IMG/VR virus record: IMGVR_UViG_3300046171_000208
Location: 1-64,000 of that record
Direction: 5' to 3' (one strand)
Origin: a virus
DNA length: 64,000 nucleotides
The notes beneath the pieces were generated by a model. The model was not told the origin of the DNA. It saw only the letters and a program-made list of their open reading frames with translations, and ran no database searches. Shown piece by piece: positions 51,650 through 60,152 of the stretch; position 1 is the stretch's first letter; each line of letters opens with the position of its first letter. A program made the translations under genes and the position numbers.

Positions 51650-52291
51650 ATGGAAGTTAAATTAATTAGTGTTTCACCTGATGCCGAAAAACATATGGCA
51701 TATTGTGCTCGTGTGAGCAATCCAAATAATCAGGAAAATGATAATTACGCAGGTCTTTTAAAATACTGCATCAAACATCAGCATTGGTCAATTTTTGAGC
51801 AAGCATTTATGACTCTTGAAATCAATACGACAAGAGGACTTGCTGCACAAATATTAAGGCATCGCTCTTTTACATTTCAAGAGTTTAGTCAAAGATATGC
51901 AGATACAAATTTATTAGATGTAAATATACCTTTACCAGAATTAAGAAGACAGGATACAAAGAATCGTCAGAATAGTATTGATGATATACCAGAGGAACAA
52001 AGTAAAATGTTACTTGGTAGAATACAAAATTATTTTAATGAAGGACTTGATTTATATAATGAACTATTGAGAGAAGGTATTGCAAAAGAATGTGCAAGAT
52101 TTGTTCTTCCATTAGCAACACCAACCCGCATTTATATGTCTGGAAGTGTTCGTTCTTGGGTACATTATATTGACCTTCGTTCTGGACACGGAACACAAAA
52201 AGAACATATGGATATTGCAAATGCCTGTAAGTCAATATTTATTGAACAATTTCCTACTGTATCAGAGGCATTAGAGTGGAGTGAGAGTTAA
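51650..52291 (+). CDS. thyX: Flavin-dependent thymidylate synthase
   Basis: A 213-residue ThyX. The signature RHR-x7-S is present as RHRSFTFQEFSQRY (residues 70-83), with the FAD/dUMP-binding end PTRIYMSGSVRSWVHYIDLR and HGTQKEHMDIA. It converts dUMP to dTMP with methylenetetrahydrofolate and FADH2, supplying thymine for phage DNA. Length is typical. It starts right after the oxygenase stop and overlaps the halogenase start by 11 bp. Confidence 0.96.
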   Translation: MEVKLISVSPDAEKHMAYCARVSNPNNQENDNYAGLLKYCIKHQHWSIFEQAFMTLEINTTRGLAAQILRHRSFTFQEFSQRYADTNLLDVNIPLPELRRQDTKNRQNSIDDIPEEQSKMLLGRIQNYFNEGLDLYNELLREGIAKECARFVLPLATPTRIYMSGSVRSWVHYIDLRSGHGTQKEHMDIANACKSIFIEQFPTVSEALEWSES

Positions 52292-53777
52292 ATCAATTTG
52301 TATAGTTGGTGGTGGTTCATCAGGATGGATGTCTGCTGCACTATTATCAAAAAACTTACCAGAAACGAAAATAATATTAATTGAATCAAACACCATCAAA
52401 CCAATTGGTGTTGGTGAGTCAACTTTGGCTGAATTTAATTATTATTTGAATGCTCTCGGATTGGAAGATAAAGATTGGATGCCATATTGTGATGCTACTT
52501 ATAAAACATCAATAGCATTTAAAAATTTTAGAGATGGAGACGGTGAAAGATTTCATTATCCATTTGGTCATTATGATTTGAGTGGCAAAGAATCTTTGGA
52601 AATTTTTTACTTACTACAAAAAAAATATGGTGAAGAAATATATTCCCCCGAAGAGTTTGCAAGATTTGTTAATAAAGATGTATATTTGGCAGAATTTAAT
52701 AAAATTTCAAAAACTACACCGAATTCAACATTTGACTTTAAATTTAATATAGCATATCATTTGAATGCCAATAAATTTGGAGAATTTTTAAAGAATAAAT
52801 TTGCAATACCAAATGGAGTTACAATAATAAATGCTGATTTAAATACTATCAAACTTGATGATCAAGGATACATTGATTATATAATTGCTGACAATAAACT
52901 TGTAAAAGCAGATTTGTTTCTAGATTGCACTGGATTTAAATCTTTATTACTTGAAAATTCAGTAAATTCTGAATTTATATCTTTTGAAGATCAACTACCT
53001 AATAATTCTGCATTAGTTTCGCATATACCATATACTAATAAAGAGACTGAAATGAAGAATTACACCGATTGTGTTGCCATGAATTATGGATGGTCATGGA
53101 ATATTCCATTATGGAGTGATATTGGTGTCGGTTATGTTTACTCAGATAAATTTGTTGATGATAAAGAAGTCGAAAGTGAATTCAAAAAATTTTTAAACAT
53201 AGATTGTGATTTGAGAAAGATTAATATCAAACATGGTAAACATAAAAAGGCTTGGTTAAAAAATGTGATTGGTATAGGATTATCATATGCTTTTATCGAA
53301 CCTTTAGAGTCAACAGGTTTACTAACCACTCATCAAAATTTACTTGTATTATCTAACATCCTTAAAGATAGAAAAGTAATTAATAAATTTGATATTGATT
53401 TCTTTAATCAAAAAACCGATAATTACATTGATGTAATGAAAAATTTTGTTGTATTACATTGGATTCTATCATCAAGAGATGATAATGAATATTGGAATTT
53501 TTGTAGAGAAAAAATTGATTATAGAGGAGATATTTTTAACGTGATGGAATCTTTACTTAATAAAAAAACAGATAATGTAGGATTTACTTATATTATGGCA
53601 GGTATGAACTACAAATTGCAATTTCCAATCATTGATGATTATTCATATTATTATGGTGATAAGTGTAATCATATTCATGATGGATATATGCAAGAAAAGA
53701 AATATATGTTACAATGGATAGAGGATCAACAATCTCACTATCATTTTTTATGTGATAATGTATATGGGTCTAAATAG
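52281..53777 (+). CDS. Flavin-dependent tryptophan halogenase-like protein (498 aa)
   Basis: The N-terminus CIVGGGSSGWMSA is the FAD-binding motif, followed by PIGVGEST and Lys75 (ATYKTSIAF), equal in place to the catalytic Lys79 of PrnA. The family signature W-x-W-x-I-P is present as GWSWNIPLW, and the C-terminal YAFIEPLESTGL region is typical. Such enzymes chlorinate or brominate tryptophan or similar indoles. The start is taken as GTG at 52281, overlapping thyX. Cyanophages are known to carry this gene, but its substrate and purpose in infection are not known. All key residues are present. Confidence 0.93.
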   Translation: MRVKSICIVGGGSSGWMSAALLSKNLPETKIILIESNTIKPIGVGESTLAEFNYYLNALGLEDKDWMPYCDATYKTSIAFKNFRDGDGERFHYPFGHYDLSGKESLEIFYLLQKKYGEEIYSPEEFARFVNKDVYLAEFNKISKTTPNSTFDFKFNIAYHLNANKFGEFLKNKFAIPNGVTIINADLNTIKLDDQGYIDYIIADNKLVKADLFLDCTGFKSLLLENSVNSEFISFEDQLPNNSALVSHIPYTNKETEMKNYTDCVAMNYGWSWNIPLWSDIGVGYVYSDKFVDDKEVESEFKKFLNIDCDLRKINIKHGKHKKAWLKNVIGIGLSYAFIEPLESTGLLTTHQNLLVLSNILKDRKVINKFDIDFFNQKTDNYIDVMKNFVVLHWILSSRDDNEYWNFCREKIDYRGDIFNVMESLLNKKTDNVGFTYIMAGMNYKLQFPIIDDYSYYYGDKCNHIHDGYMQEKKYMLQWIEDQQSHYHFLCDNVYGSK

Positions 53778-53798
53778 TACACATAACTTTATAATTAT

Positions 53799-54047
53799 AT
53801 GGCAACATACCCTGTAGTAAATACAAAAACTGGTGAACAGAAAGAAGTGATGATGAGTATCACAAAATGGGATCAGTGGTGTAAAGATAATCCTGATTGG
53901 TTGAGGGATTATTCTGATCCCTCTACTATGCCAGGTGTTGGTGAAGTCGGAGAATGGAAAGATAAGTTAAGAAAGAGTAAACCAGGTTGGAATGATGTGC
54001 TTAAAAAAGCACAAAAATCACCAGGTTCTAGAGTAAAACCACTTTAA
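53799..54047 (+). CDS. Conserved T4-like cyanophage protein (82 aa)
   Basis: The protein has MMSITKWDQWCKDNPDWLRD, YSDPSTMPGVGEVGEWKDKL and PGWNDVLKKAQKSPGS. Similar proteins in marine T4-like phages are often called FmdB-like regulators, but the zinc-ribbon cysteines of FmdB are absent (only one Cys). I leave its function open. It comes just before phoH. Confidence 0.75.
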   Translation: MATYPVVNTKTGEQKEVMMSITKWDQWCKDNPDWLRDYSDPSTMPGVGEVGEWKDKLRKSKPGWNDVLKKAQKSPGSRVKPL

Positions 54048-54051
54048 TCAA

Positions 54052-54810
54052 ATGCCAAGAAAAAAGAAGACTAATGGGGATCAACCCATAGGTATCGGTT
54101 TAACTACGAAACAAATGAAACGTAAGAAACCGATTGGAAATAGTTACCTTCTTGATATTGAACCCATCACAGATAATCAAAAAAAACTTTTTGATGCATA
54201 TGCAGAGGATAAACATCTAGTTGCATATGGTACTGCAGGGACAGGTAAAACATTTATTTCATTATATAATGCTCTTGCAGATATTCTTGATGAAACTACA
54301 CCATACGAAAGAATATATCTCGTTCGTTCTTTAGTTTCAACTCGTGAGATTGGGTTTTTACCTGGTGACCACGAAGATAAAGCTGATATTTACCAGATAC
54401 CATATAAAAATATGGTTAAGTATATGTTTCAAATGCCAACTGATGCTGACTTTGAAATGTTGTATGGTAATTTAAAAGCACAAGAGAGTATAAAATTTTG
54501 GAGTACTTCTTTTATAAGAGGAACTACATTAGATAATGCGATTGTAATTGTTGATGAATTTCAGAATCTTAATTTTCACGAATTAGATTCAATTATGACT
54601 CGTATTGGTGAAAATAGTCGCATTATGTTTTGTGGTGATGCTAGTCAATCTGATTTGGTTAAAACAAATGACAGGAATGGCATACACGACTTTCTTAACA
54701 TCTTGCGTAAAATGCCATCCTTTGATATAATAGAGTTTGGTATCAATGACATAGTTCGTTCTGGACTTGTCAAAGAATATATTATTGCAAAACTTGATAT
54801 TGGTCTTTAA
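54052..54810 (+). CDS. phoH: PhoH-like P-loop ATPase
   Basis: The protein has a Walker A GTAGTGKT at residues 60-67, a Walker B IVIVDEFQNL, and a sensor-like MFCGDASQSD, the typical PhoH order after an LFDAYAEDKHLVAYG lead. PhoH proteins are ATPases related to the helicase family; the gene is almost universal in marine phages and once was tied to phosphate stress, but its role in infection is unproven. At 252 residues it is normal for phage PhoH. It ends one base into the next gene (TAATG). Confidence 0.95.
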   Translation: MPRKKKTNGDQPIGIGLTTKQMKRKKPIGNSYLLDIEPITDNQKKLFDAYAEDKHLVAYGTAGTGKTFISLYNALADILDETTPYERIYLVRSLVSTREIGFLPGDHEDKADIYQIPYKNMVKYMFQMPTDADFEMLYGNLKAQESIKFWSTSFIRGTTLDNAIVIVDEFQNLNFHELDSIMTRIGENSRIMFCGDASQSDLVKTNDRNGIHDFLNILRKMPSFDIIEFGINDIVRSGLVKEYIIAKLDIGL

Positions 54811-55493
54811 TGTTTAATCATGTTGATATTGATCTTCCAAAATTAAAAAGGGAAACTATAGATGGTGTTCGTTACTATTCTGTTCCTGACGAAGATGAAT
54901 TAATTAAATTAGTTTCAATCACATCTGTTACCAGTCATTTTAATAAAGACATCTTTGTTAAATGGCGAAAAAGAGTAGGTGATGAAGAAGCAAACCGTGT
55001 TACTAAGGCAGCTACCACCCGTGGTACTGATTTTCACACTCTAACTGAACATCATTTATTGAATGATGAGAAACTTCCAAAAGTTCCTCCGATTTCTAAT
55101 TTTCTGTTCAGTGTGGCGAAACAAAAAATTGGTAATATAAATAATATTTACGCTTTAGAGGGTTCGCTCTACAGTAGGCAACTAGGAATTGCTGGAACTG
55201 TTGATTGTATTGCAGAATACGAGGACGAGTTAGCGATAATAGACTTTAAGACTTCAAAGAAACCAAAACCAAGAGACTGGATAGAACATTACTTCGTCCA
55301 GTGTATGGCATACGGTTGTATGTTGTATGAATTAACGGGTATATCTGTTAAAAAATTAGTAATTATTATGTCCTGTGAAAATGGAGAATGCATCGTCTAT
55401 GAAGAATACAACAAAGCAAAGTACATCAAACTCCTCGGAGAATACATTAACAAATTTGTTCAAGATAAACTGGAAATCTATGGAACCGAATAA
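54810..55493 (+). CDS. PD-(D/E)XK exonuclease, Cas4/RecB-like
   Basis: The core motifs are TTRGTDFHTLTEHHL, GTVDCIAEYEDELAIIDFKT and YFVQCMAYGCMLYELTG. This gives the RecB-type active site D (GTVD) and D-x-K (IIDFKT) with the downstream Q-x-x-x-Y. No cluster of Cys for an iron-sulfur centre is seen, unlike many Cas4 proteins. It likely degrades or processes DNA ends in replication or recombination. It overlaps gene 33 by 14 bp. Confidence 0.85.
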   Translation: MFNHVDIDLPKLKRETIDGVRYYSVPDEDELIKLVSITSVTSHFNKDIFVKWRKRVGDEEANRVTKAATTRGTDFHTLTEHHLLNDEKLPKVPPISNFLFSVAKQKIGNINNIYALEGSLYSRQLGIAGTVDCIAEYEDELAIIDFKTSKKPKPRDWIEHYFVQCMAYGCMLYELTGISVKKLVIIMSCENGECIVYEEYNKAKYIKLLGEYINKFVQDKLEIYGTE

Positions 55494-55743
55494 AGAACTA
55501 GAACAGGCAATCGAGAATAAATTCTTGACCCCATCTAAATTTGCAATCGAAATCGAAAAGATTGTTGCAGCAGAAGAAGACTTCAATTACATTGATGCAA
55601 TCTGCTACTATTGCGAAACTAACAATATTGAGGTAGAATCAGTATCGAAGTTAATATCCAAACCTTTAAAAGAAAGATTAAAATGGGATGCAACCCGTCT
55701 TAACTTTATGAAACCTACATCAAGAGCAAAATTGCCTTTATAA
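55480..55743 (+). CDS. 33: Late-transcription accessory protein gp33-like (87 aa)
   Basis: The 87-residue product has DFNYIDAICYYCETNNIEVES, then SKLISKPLKERLKWDATRLN (both shown as short stretches), fitting cyanophage gp33. In T4, gp33 bridges the RNA polymerase beta flap and the sliding clamp to activate late promoters. Position supports it: T4 also keeps 33, 59 and 32 as neighbours. I chose ATG 55480; upstream in-frame ATGs lie inside the nuclease gene. It is the expected reader of the TATAAATA boxes together with a gp55-like factor not in this window. Confidence 0.75.
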   Translation: MEPNKELEQAIENKFLTPSKFAIEIEKIVAAEEDFNYIDAICYYCETNNIEVESVSKLISKPLKERLKWDATRLNFMKPTSRAKLPL

Positions 55744-55946
55744 TGAAAAAATCAGAATTGATTCATTGGAGATTGCAAGCGATGCTTCGTGAGCATTCTT
55801 TCCCTGATTTACAATACTTGGGTGTAAGACCTGACAGTATCGGTGTTGACCAACACTGGTATAAAATAGGAGAAGCAGAAGTTCCTGTTGACTCAATTAC
55901 AGAATTAGATAGTGAAGAGGAAGAAGATGAAAGTGACTCCATTTGA
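55743..55946 (+). CDS. Conserved small acidic protein (67 aa)
   Basis: The sequence WRLQAMLREHSFPDLQYLGV and HWYKIGEAEVPVDSITELD ends in a very acidic tail (EEEEDESDS). It sits between gene 33 and gene 59, overlapping both by one and 20 bp. No function known to me. Confidence 0.7.
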   Translation: MKKSELIHWRLQAMLREHSFPDLQYLGVRPDSIGVDQHWYKIGEAEVPVDSITELDSEEEEDESDSI

Positions 55947-56523
55947 AACCTACCAATCATATCTATCAATGAAAAGTCATTTTACGAACCGTAAGTATGA
56001 CTTTTTTAGGTATGGTGGTAAATCTCGTGCAACTATGACATCCTTTAATAAAAGGAAAGATAAGTATTGGTTTGAGAAAACGTCGAGAAAATATTCTGAT
56101 GACCAGATTGTTGATTTTCTATTAGCAAATTTTGTGACTACAGATAATCCAAAAAACTTATGGATTGGTGAGATTATCAATTCTGGGGAAAGAACATATG
56201 CAGATTGGACAAGAAGACAACAGAGTATTTCTTATCTGTTTAAAGAAGAATGTTCTAAATTATTGGAAGAATATAAACTTGATGAGTTGTTTGAGTGTGG
56301 AAAAGGACATCCGATTATATTGAAGAGATTTCTAGGTGGTGATATATCATTAGAAACATTTGTTATCTTTGATATTATATTTGCGTTTTCAGATAAGTTT
56401 GATGAAAAACTACTCGATCCCGTATGGGAAACCGTAAGTTTGAAGATAAGGAAGTATAAACCTTTCCTAAATATTAATGTATTCAACTTTAAAAAAATAC
56501 TACGGGAAATCGTAAATGAGTGA
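55927..56523 (+). CDS. 59: Loader of gp41 DNA helicase, gp59-like
   Basis: A 198-residue protein, close to T4 gp59 in length, with TPFETYQSYLSMKSHF near the start, then FRYGGKSRATMTSFNKRKDK (short stretch) and YWFEKTSRKY, matching the T4 family core, and a helical C-terminus. In T4 it loads the replicative helicase onto gp32-covered DNA at forks. The gp32 gene lies one gene downstream, as in T4. I used ATG 55927 because it follows a GAAGAGGAAGA stretch; one 15 bp upstream is also possible. Confidence 0.85.
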   Translation: MKVTPFETYQSYLSMKSHFTNRKYDFFRYGGKSRATMTSFNKRKDKYWFEKTSRKYSDDQIVDFLLANFVTTDNPKNLWIGEIINSGERTYADWTRRQQSISYLFKEECSKLLEEYKLDELFECGKGHPIILKRFLGGDISLETFVIFDIIFAFSDKFDEKLLDPVWETVSLKIRKYKPFLNINVFNFKKILREIVNE

Positions 56524-56848
56524 TTTTTTCGATTCAAACATAGTTCGTGAAGAACTACAAGAGATAAACGAATTGCAGTTATCTATTTACAAGAATGCAA
56601 TGAAGTTTGGAACTTTTAGTCGTGAAGATAAAGTTGACCACATAGAAAGACTTACTGAATTATTAGAAAGACAAAAAGTAATGTACACTCGCATTAGTCT
56701 CTCTGATGACCCAGAAGCAATTGAACTCAAGATTCATTTACAAAAATCAGTTGAACTTATGGGTTTCCCAGAAGGAACTGATATGTTGTTATTATTCTCT
56801 GGTATGTCAAATACTATCGAGAATCTTAAGAACTCTATTGACAATTGA
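56516..56848 (+). CDS. DUF1825 family protein (110 aa)
   Basis: The protein has FFDSNIVREELQEINELQLS, REDKVDHIERLTELLERQKV and GFPEGTDMLLLFSGM (short stretches). It matches DUF1825, a family shared by cyanobacteria and their T4-like phages. It is an all-helical protein without a known role. Its last codons contain the -35 box of the gene 32 promoter. Its place between 59 and 32 suggests a link to replication, by inference. Confidence 0.85.
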   Translation: MSDFFDSNIVREELQEINELQLSIYKNAMKFGTFSREDKVDHIERLTELLERQKVMYTRISLSDDPEAIELKIHLQKSVELMGFPEGTDMLLLFSGMSNTIENLKNSIDN

Positions 56849-56866
56849 TTCTTAATCTGTTATAAT
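56838..56866 (+). promoter_or_regulatory. Consensus sigma70 promoter for gene 32
   Basis: TTGACA (56838-56843) and TATAAT (56861-56866) are 17 bp apart, and the -10 also has TG-T in front (extended -10). It starts inside the end of the DUF1825 gene, 40 bp before the gene 32 ATG. Confidence 0.9.
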
Positions 56867-56905
56867 CTAATTATCCAAAATATCCAATTTATCCGAGGTA
56901 TCTAA

Positions 56906-57793
56906 ATGTCTTTTAAAGACCTTAAAAAGCAGTCTAAACTTGGCTCTTTAACAGCAAAACTAGTTAAAGAAGTTGAGAAGATGAACAACACGGGCGGTAA
57001 CGCTGATGACCGAATCTGGAAGCTAGATGTAGACAAAGGAGGTAACGGTTATGCTGTTATCAGATTCCTACCTGCACCCGAAGGTGAAGATTTACCATTT
57101 GTAAAACTATATTCACACGCATTCCAAGGACCTGGTGGATGGTTCATTGAGAACTCACTCACAACACTTGGACAGAAAGACCCAGTTTCCGAGTATAACT
57201 CATTACTCTGGAACAATGGTACTGATGCTGGAAAAGAAACAGCAAGAAAGCAGAAGCGTAAGTTAACTTATGTCAGCAACATTTATGTTGTAAAAGACCC
57301 TGCAAATCCTGATAACGAAGGTAAAGTATTTCTATACAAGTATGGAAAGAAAATCTTTGACAAGCTTACTGCAGCAATGCAACCAGAGTTTGAAGATGAG
57401 GAAGCAATCGATCCATTCGATTTCTGGCAAGGTGCTAACTTTAAGTTAAAAGCAAAGAATGTCGCAGGTTATAGAAACTACGATAGTTCTGAATTTGCAG
57501 CACAAAGTCCTCTACTTGATGACGATGATGCAATGGAAACACTCTGGAAAAAACAGTTCTCACTTTCTGAAATTGTTGCACCAGACCAGTTCAAGGCATA
57601 TGATGAGTTAAAGACTCGTCTAGATTATGTTCTTGGAAATAAGAAGTCCGCTGCACCACAGTTTGAAGAGGAAGATAATGATCGTGGTCAAGCAGAAGAG
57701 TTAGTAACTGCTGCTGTATCAAAACCAACTCCTGCTGTTGCAGAAGAAGAGGATGATGCACTATCATACTTTGCGAAACTCGCAGAAGAATAA
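56906..57793 (+). CDS. 32: Single-stranded DNA-binding protein gp32
   Basis: A 295-residue gp32 with the LAST-like N-terminal cooperativity region (KKQSKLGSLTAKLVKE), the OB-fold core (GNGYAVIRFLPAPEG, LPFVKLYSHAFQGPGGWFIE) and the conserved KLTYVSNIYVVKDP then GKVFLYKYGKKIFDKL. The C-terminus is acidic (EEEDDALSYFAKLAEE), as needed to contact replication proteins. The T4 zinc-binding Cys residues are absent; the protein has no Cys in that loop. It coats ssDNA in replication and recombination. It has its own consensus promoter and terminator. Confidence 0.95.
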   Translation: MSFKDLKKQSKLGSLTAKLVKEVEKMNNTGGNADDRIWKLDVDKGGNGYAVIRFLPAPEGEDLPFVKLYSHAFQGPGGWFIENSLTTLGQKDPVSEYNSLLWNNGTDAGKETARKQKRKLTYVSNIYVVKDPANPDNEGKVFLYKYGKKIFDKLTAAMQPEFEDEEAIDPFDFWQGANFKLKAKNVAGYRNYDSSEFAAQSPLLDDDDAMETLWKKQFSLSEIVAPDQFKAYDELKTRLDYVLGNKKSAAPQFEEEDNDRGQAEELVTAAVSKPTPAVAEEEDDALSYFAKLAEE

Positions 57794-57810
57794 TTACAAA
57801 GTAATTGTGT

Positions 57811-57837
57811 AGGGGGTCAAACGACCCCCTTTTTTTT
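57811..57837 (+). terminator. Intrinsic terminator after gene 32
   Basis: AGGGGGTC (57811-57818) pairs with GACCCCCT (57823-57830) around an AAAC loop, followed by T's to 57837. It separates gene 32 from the converging gene 53 on the minus strand, whose stop codon begins at 57838. Confidence 0.93.
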
Positions 57838-58561
57838 ATGGATTTACAGTTTCGGTATTATCTGTTGCAACTAAACTTGATGTTATATAATTTGAACTCT
57901 TATCATACCTAAGAATATCTCTTAAATCATTAATAAATGTTTGAACAAATCCATTTTTTAATACATTTATTTTTCTCTTTTCTTCATTTTTCTTATATTC
58001 ATATTCTAAATTAGTTACTGCCCTCGCTATTTTATCTGTGGTTACTGTGTATTCAGTTTTATCATCAAGTTGATTGTTTCCCTCTTGTGAAATTAAATTG
58101 TATCTATTTGTACCAAATTGAGTCGATGATCCATATATTTTAAAATCAACATCAACAATAAGATTAGGTGGTAATATTTGACGATCCTGACTATCTCTTA
58201 TTTCAAAGGTTTCATAATATCTTATAGCACTCATTTTTTCTTCTGAACCATATTTTTCTAAGGCATAGTCATAAACTTGGTAATCTTGTAATGGCCATTC
58301 GTGATTGATGTTAGTTATTCCAGCAACTAAAATTACAATATAATCTAATGAAGAATCACCATATAGAAAGTCTGCAAGTGTATCAGGTCTATCTCCATCT
58401 TTTATAACTAATTTTTGTTGAGCGATTACACCACTTCTTACATAATCCATCAACTTAGCACTACGAAATATATTTTTTATAATAATGTAATCACTTGCTG
58501 AATTTTTATGTGATAATGGCGATTGATATGCTATATCTGGTAATTCTCTGAATAATCCCAT
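57836..58561 (-). CDS. 53: Baseplate wedge protein gp53-like
   Basis: This 241-residue minus-strand protein has the gp53 core: VIKDGDRPDTLADFLYGDSS followed by LDYIVILVAGI and a WPLQDYQVYDYA segment, with an early ELPDIAYQSP. In T4 gp53 closes the baseplate wedges around the hub. The C-terminal ~60 residues are charged and helical. It begins one base into the end of the gp48-like gene (overlap at 58561), so the two are co-translated. It converges on gene 32. Confidence 0.88.
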   Translation of the reverse strand: MGLFRELPDIAYQSPLSHKNSASDYIIIKNIFRSAKLMDYVRSGVIAQQKLVIKDGDRPDTLADFLYGDSSLDYIVILVAGITNINHEWPLQDYQVYDYALEKYGSEEKMSAIRYYETFEIRDSQDRQILPPNLIVDVDFKIYGSSTQFGTNRYNLISQEGNNQLDDKTEYTVTTDKIARAVTNLEYEYKKNEEKRKINVLKNGFVQTFINDLRDILRYDKSSNYITSSLVATDNTETVNP

Positions 58562-59793
58562 TAGTATCCAACTCCTGGTCCTGCACCTACTTGCTGATAA
58601 TCTTCATGATAGATTGGATTGAGCTCTTTAAATGTTAAACTCATTCTGATATTCACTGGTGTTCCATCTTCATATGAAGTATATGTACCTGCATTAGTAT
58701 AATTAACACTCATACCAGTTAACGCACATAATTTGAATGAATGTAGAAATGGATGATCAACATCATCTTTTAAAAATTTAAGTTGAAAAACATCTGGTGA
58801 TTGTATGAATATACCTGCAGCAGTTCCGTTAAATTCTCCTGCTTTTGCTGCCATTGATGCTTTTAAGCGTCTTATAATTTGTTTTACAACATCGCCTTCT
58901 TTGGGACTTCTTGGAGAAAATGTTATACTATATGGAAAAGTTCTTAAATTTACTCCTTTGAAAAGTAGTTCTAAATTATTATTAAGAATTTGACCTGTAG
59001 AACGTGAGATAACACTTTGTGGACTCACGTTTGAACCTAATGCTCCAATCGCTGCACCAGATAATGCTGCTCTTACTGCACCTTGAGTTTCAGGTTTCAA
59101 ACCAGGAATATCAATTCCAGTATTTAATGCAGTAACTGCTGCTTGTGCTGCAGCTACTCCATCTTCGACAAGATTGCCACCCATTGCTTTTTGTGCAACT
59201 GCAAGTGCACCAAGTTCAAGTGCGTTTGCACGATCTTCACCCCAAGTAATTGAATTTGAATCAGTTAAATCTTGAGGGATAGGTAGTTCAATTAAATATT
59301 TCATTAATCTATTTGCATCTTTACTCATTCTTGAGTTAGCATCAGTTACTTTAAAATCTATTCCTGGTCTTTCTGAACCATTCATCAATTTTCCTTTCTC
59401 ATTATATACCTTTAGTTTATTCTTATCACCTTCAGGTAGAGCCATCTTTTTTTTATCTTCTGAAGTTATTGCACTAACTTTACCGTTAGCACCTTTTTCT
59501 TTTTTAAACATATTAACTGGTGTTACTGTTGCTCCAGCACCAGATTCTGGTGGTTCAAATTTTAGACATTTTATGACAAGTCTGTCACCAGTTCTTTGAC
59601 TTGGACCTGTAGCAAGTGGGTAACTCAATGGTGGTAATTTTTTATTTCTTGCTCTACTTGTAATTTTTCTATCTCGTGTAGCATAAGTAGGTAATTGATT
59701 GCCAGTTTCCAAAGCCTGTTCAACACCATCCTTATACTCTTGTGAAGCGTAATATGATTCTTGCTGTTTATAATCGGCAGGATAATTAGGCAT
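58561..59793 (-). CDS. 48: Baseplate tail-tube cap protein gp48-like
   Basis: The 410-residue product has a disordered N-terminus (ADYKQQESYYASQEY, TRDRKITSRARNKK), an Ala-rich helical middle (AAAQAAVTALNTG-like) and a C-terminal tube-like domain (NLRTFPYSITFSPRSPKEGD, IIRRLKASMAAKAGEF, then FIQSPDVFQLKFLKD and LTFKELNPIYHEDY). This matches cyanophage gp48, which with gp54 starts the tail tube on the baseplate. Neighbours gp53 and gp4 agree with T4-like order. It is longer than some family members because of the central Ala-rich part. Confidence 0.75.
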   Translation of the reverse strand: MPNYPADYKQQESYYASQEYKDGVEQALETGNQLPTYATRDRKITSRARNKKLPPLSYPLATGPSQRTGDRLVIKCLKFEPPESGAGATVTPVNMFKKEKGANGKVSAITSEDKKKMALPEGDKNKLKVYNEKGKLMNGSERPGIDFKVTDANSRMSKDANRLMKYLIELPIPQDLTDSNSITWGEDRANALELGALAVAQKAMGGNLVEDGVAAAQAAVTALNTGIDIPGLKPETQGAVRAALSGAAIGALGSNVSPQSVISRSTGQILNNNLELLFKGVNLRTFPYSITFSPRSPKEGDVVKQIIRRLKASMAAKAGEFNGTAAGIFIQSPDVFQLKFLKDDVDHPFLHSFKLCALTGMSVNYTNAGTYTSYEDGTPVNIRMSLTFKELNPIYHEDYQQVGAGPGVGY

Positions 59794-59804
59794 ATATAAT
59801 TTTT

Positions 59805-60152
59805 TTAACTATTTAGACGGATTTTGACAAAAGGCAGAGTTCTTAAATCTCTTAACTCCATTTCATCTACTTTATACAGTCCTCCAACAACTTCTGGGAA
59901 TGTATATTGTCTCATTTCACCCCAGTGATAATTTAATCCTTTGAAACCCCAAGAGTAAACGTTAGTTACTGCAACGAGTGGATGTTCATCATATGCAATG
60001 TTGGGTGTCTTTGGTTTATATACAAAAACGTAGTAATTTCCTTCTTCAGGTACATTACTTCCTTCAGTTAAAACACCTAGTATTTCCTGTGTTAAATCAT
60101 CAGCACTCTCGGTGCCATACAGGTTTTGCATTATAGGATCTAAACGACTCAT
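59805..60152 (-). CDS. Conserved T4-like cyanophage protein (115 aa)
   Basis: The protein has an N-terminal helix (DPIMQNLYGTESADDLTQEI) and a beta-rich end (NYYVFVYKPKTPNIAYDEHP, VTNVYSWGFKGLNYHWGEMR), then ELRDLRTLPFVKIRLNS. It is packed between gp48- and gp4-like genes and overlaps the gp4-like gene by four bases. A structural or assembly role is likely from its place, but I do not recognise a T4 counterpart. Confidence 0.75.
   Translation of the reverse strand: MSRLDPIMQNLYGTESADDLTQEILGVLTEGSNVPEEGNYYVFVYKPKTPNIAYDEHPLVAVTNVYSWGFKGLNYHWGEMRQYTFPEVVGGLYKVDEMELRDLRTLPFVKIRLNS

Noticed and set aside
53790-53795. TATAAT as promoter for the 53799 gene
   Set aside because: It ends 3 bp before the ATG, too close to give a normal transcript, and has no matching -35.
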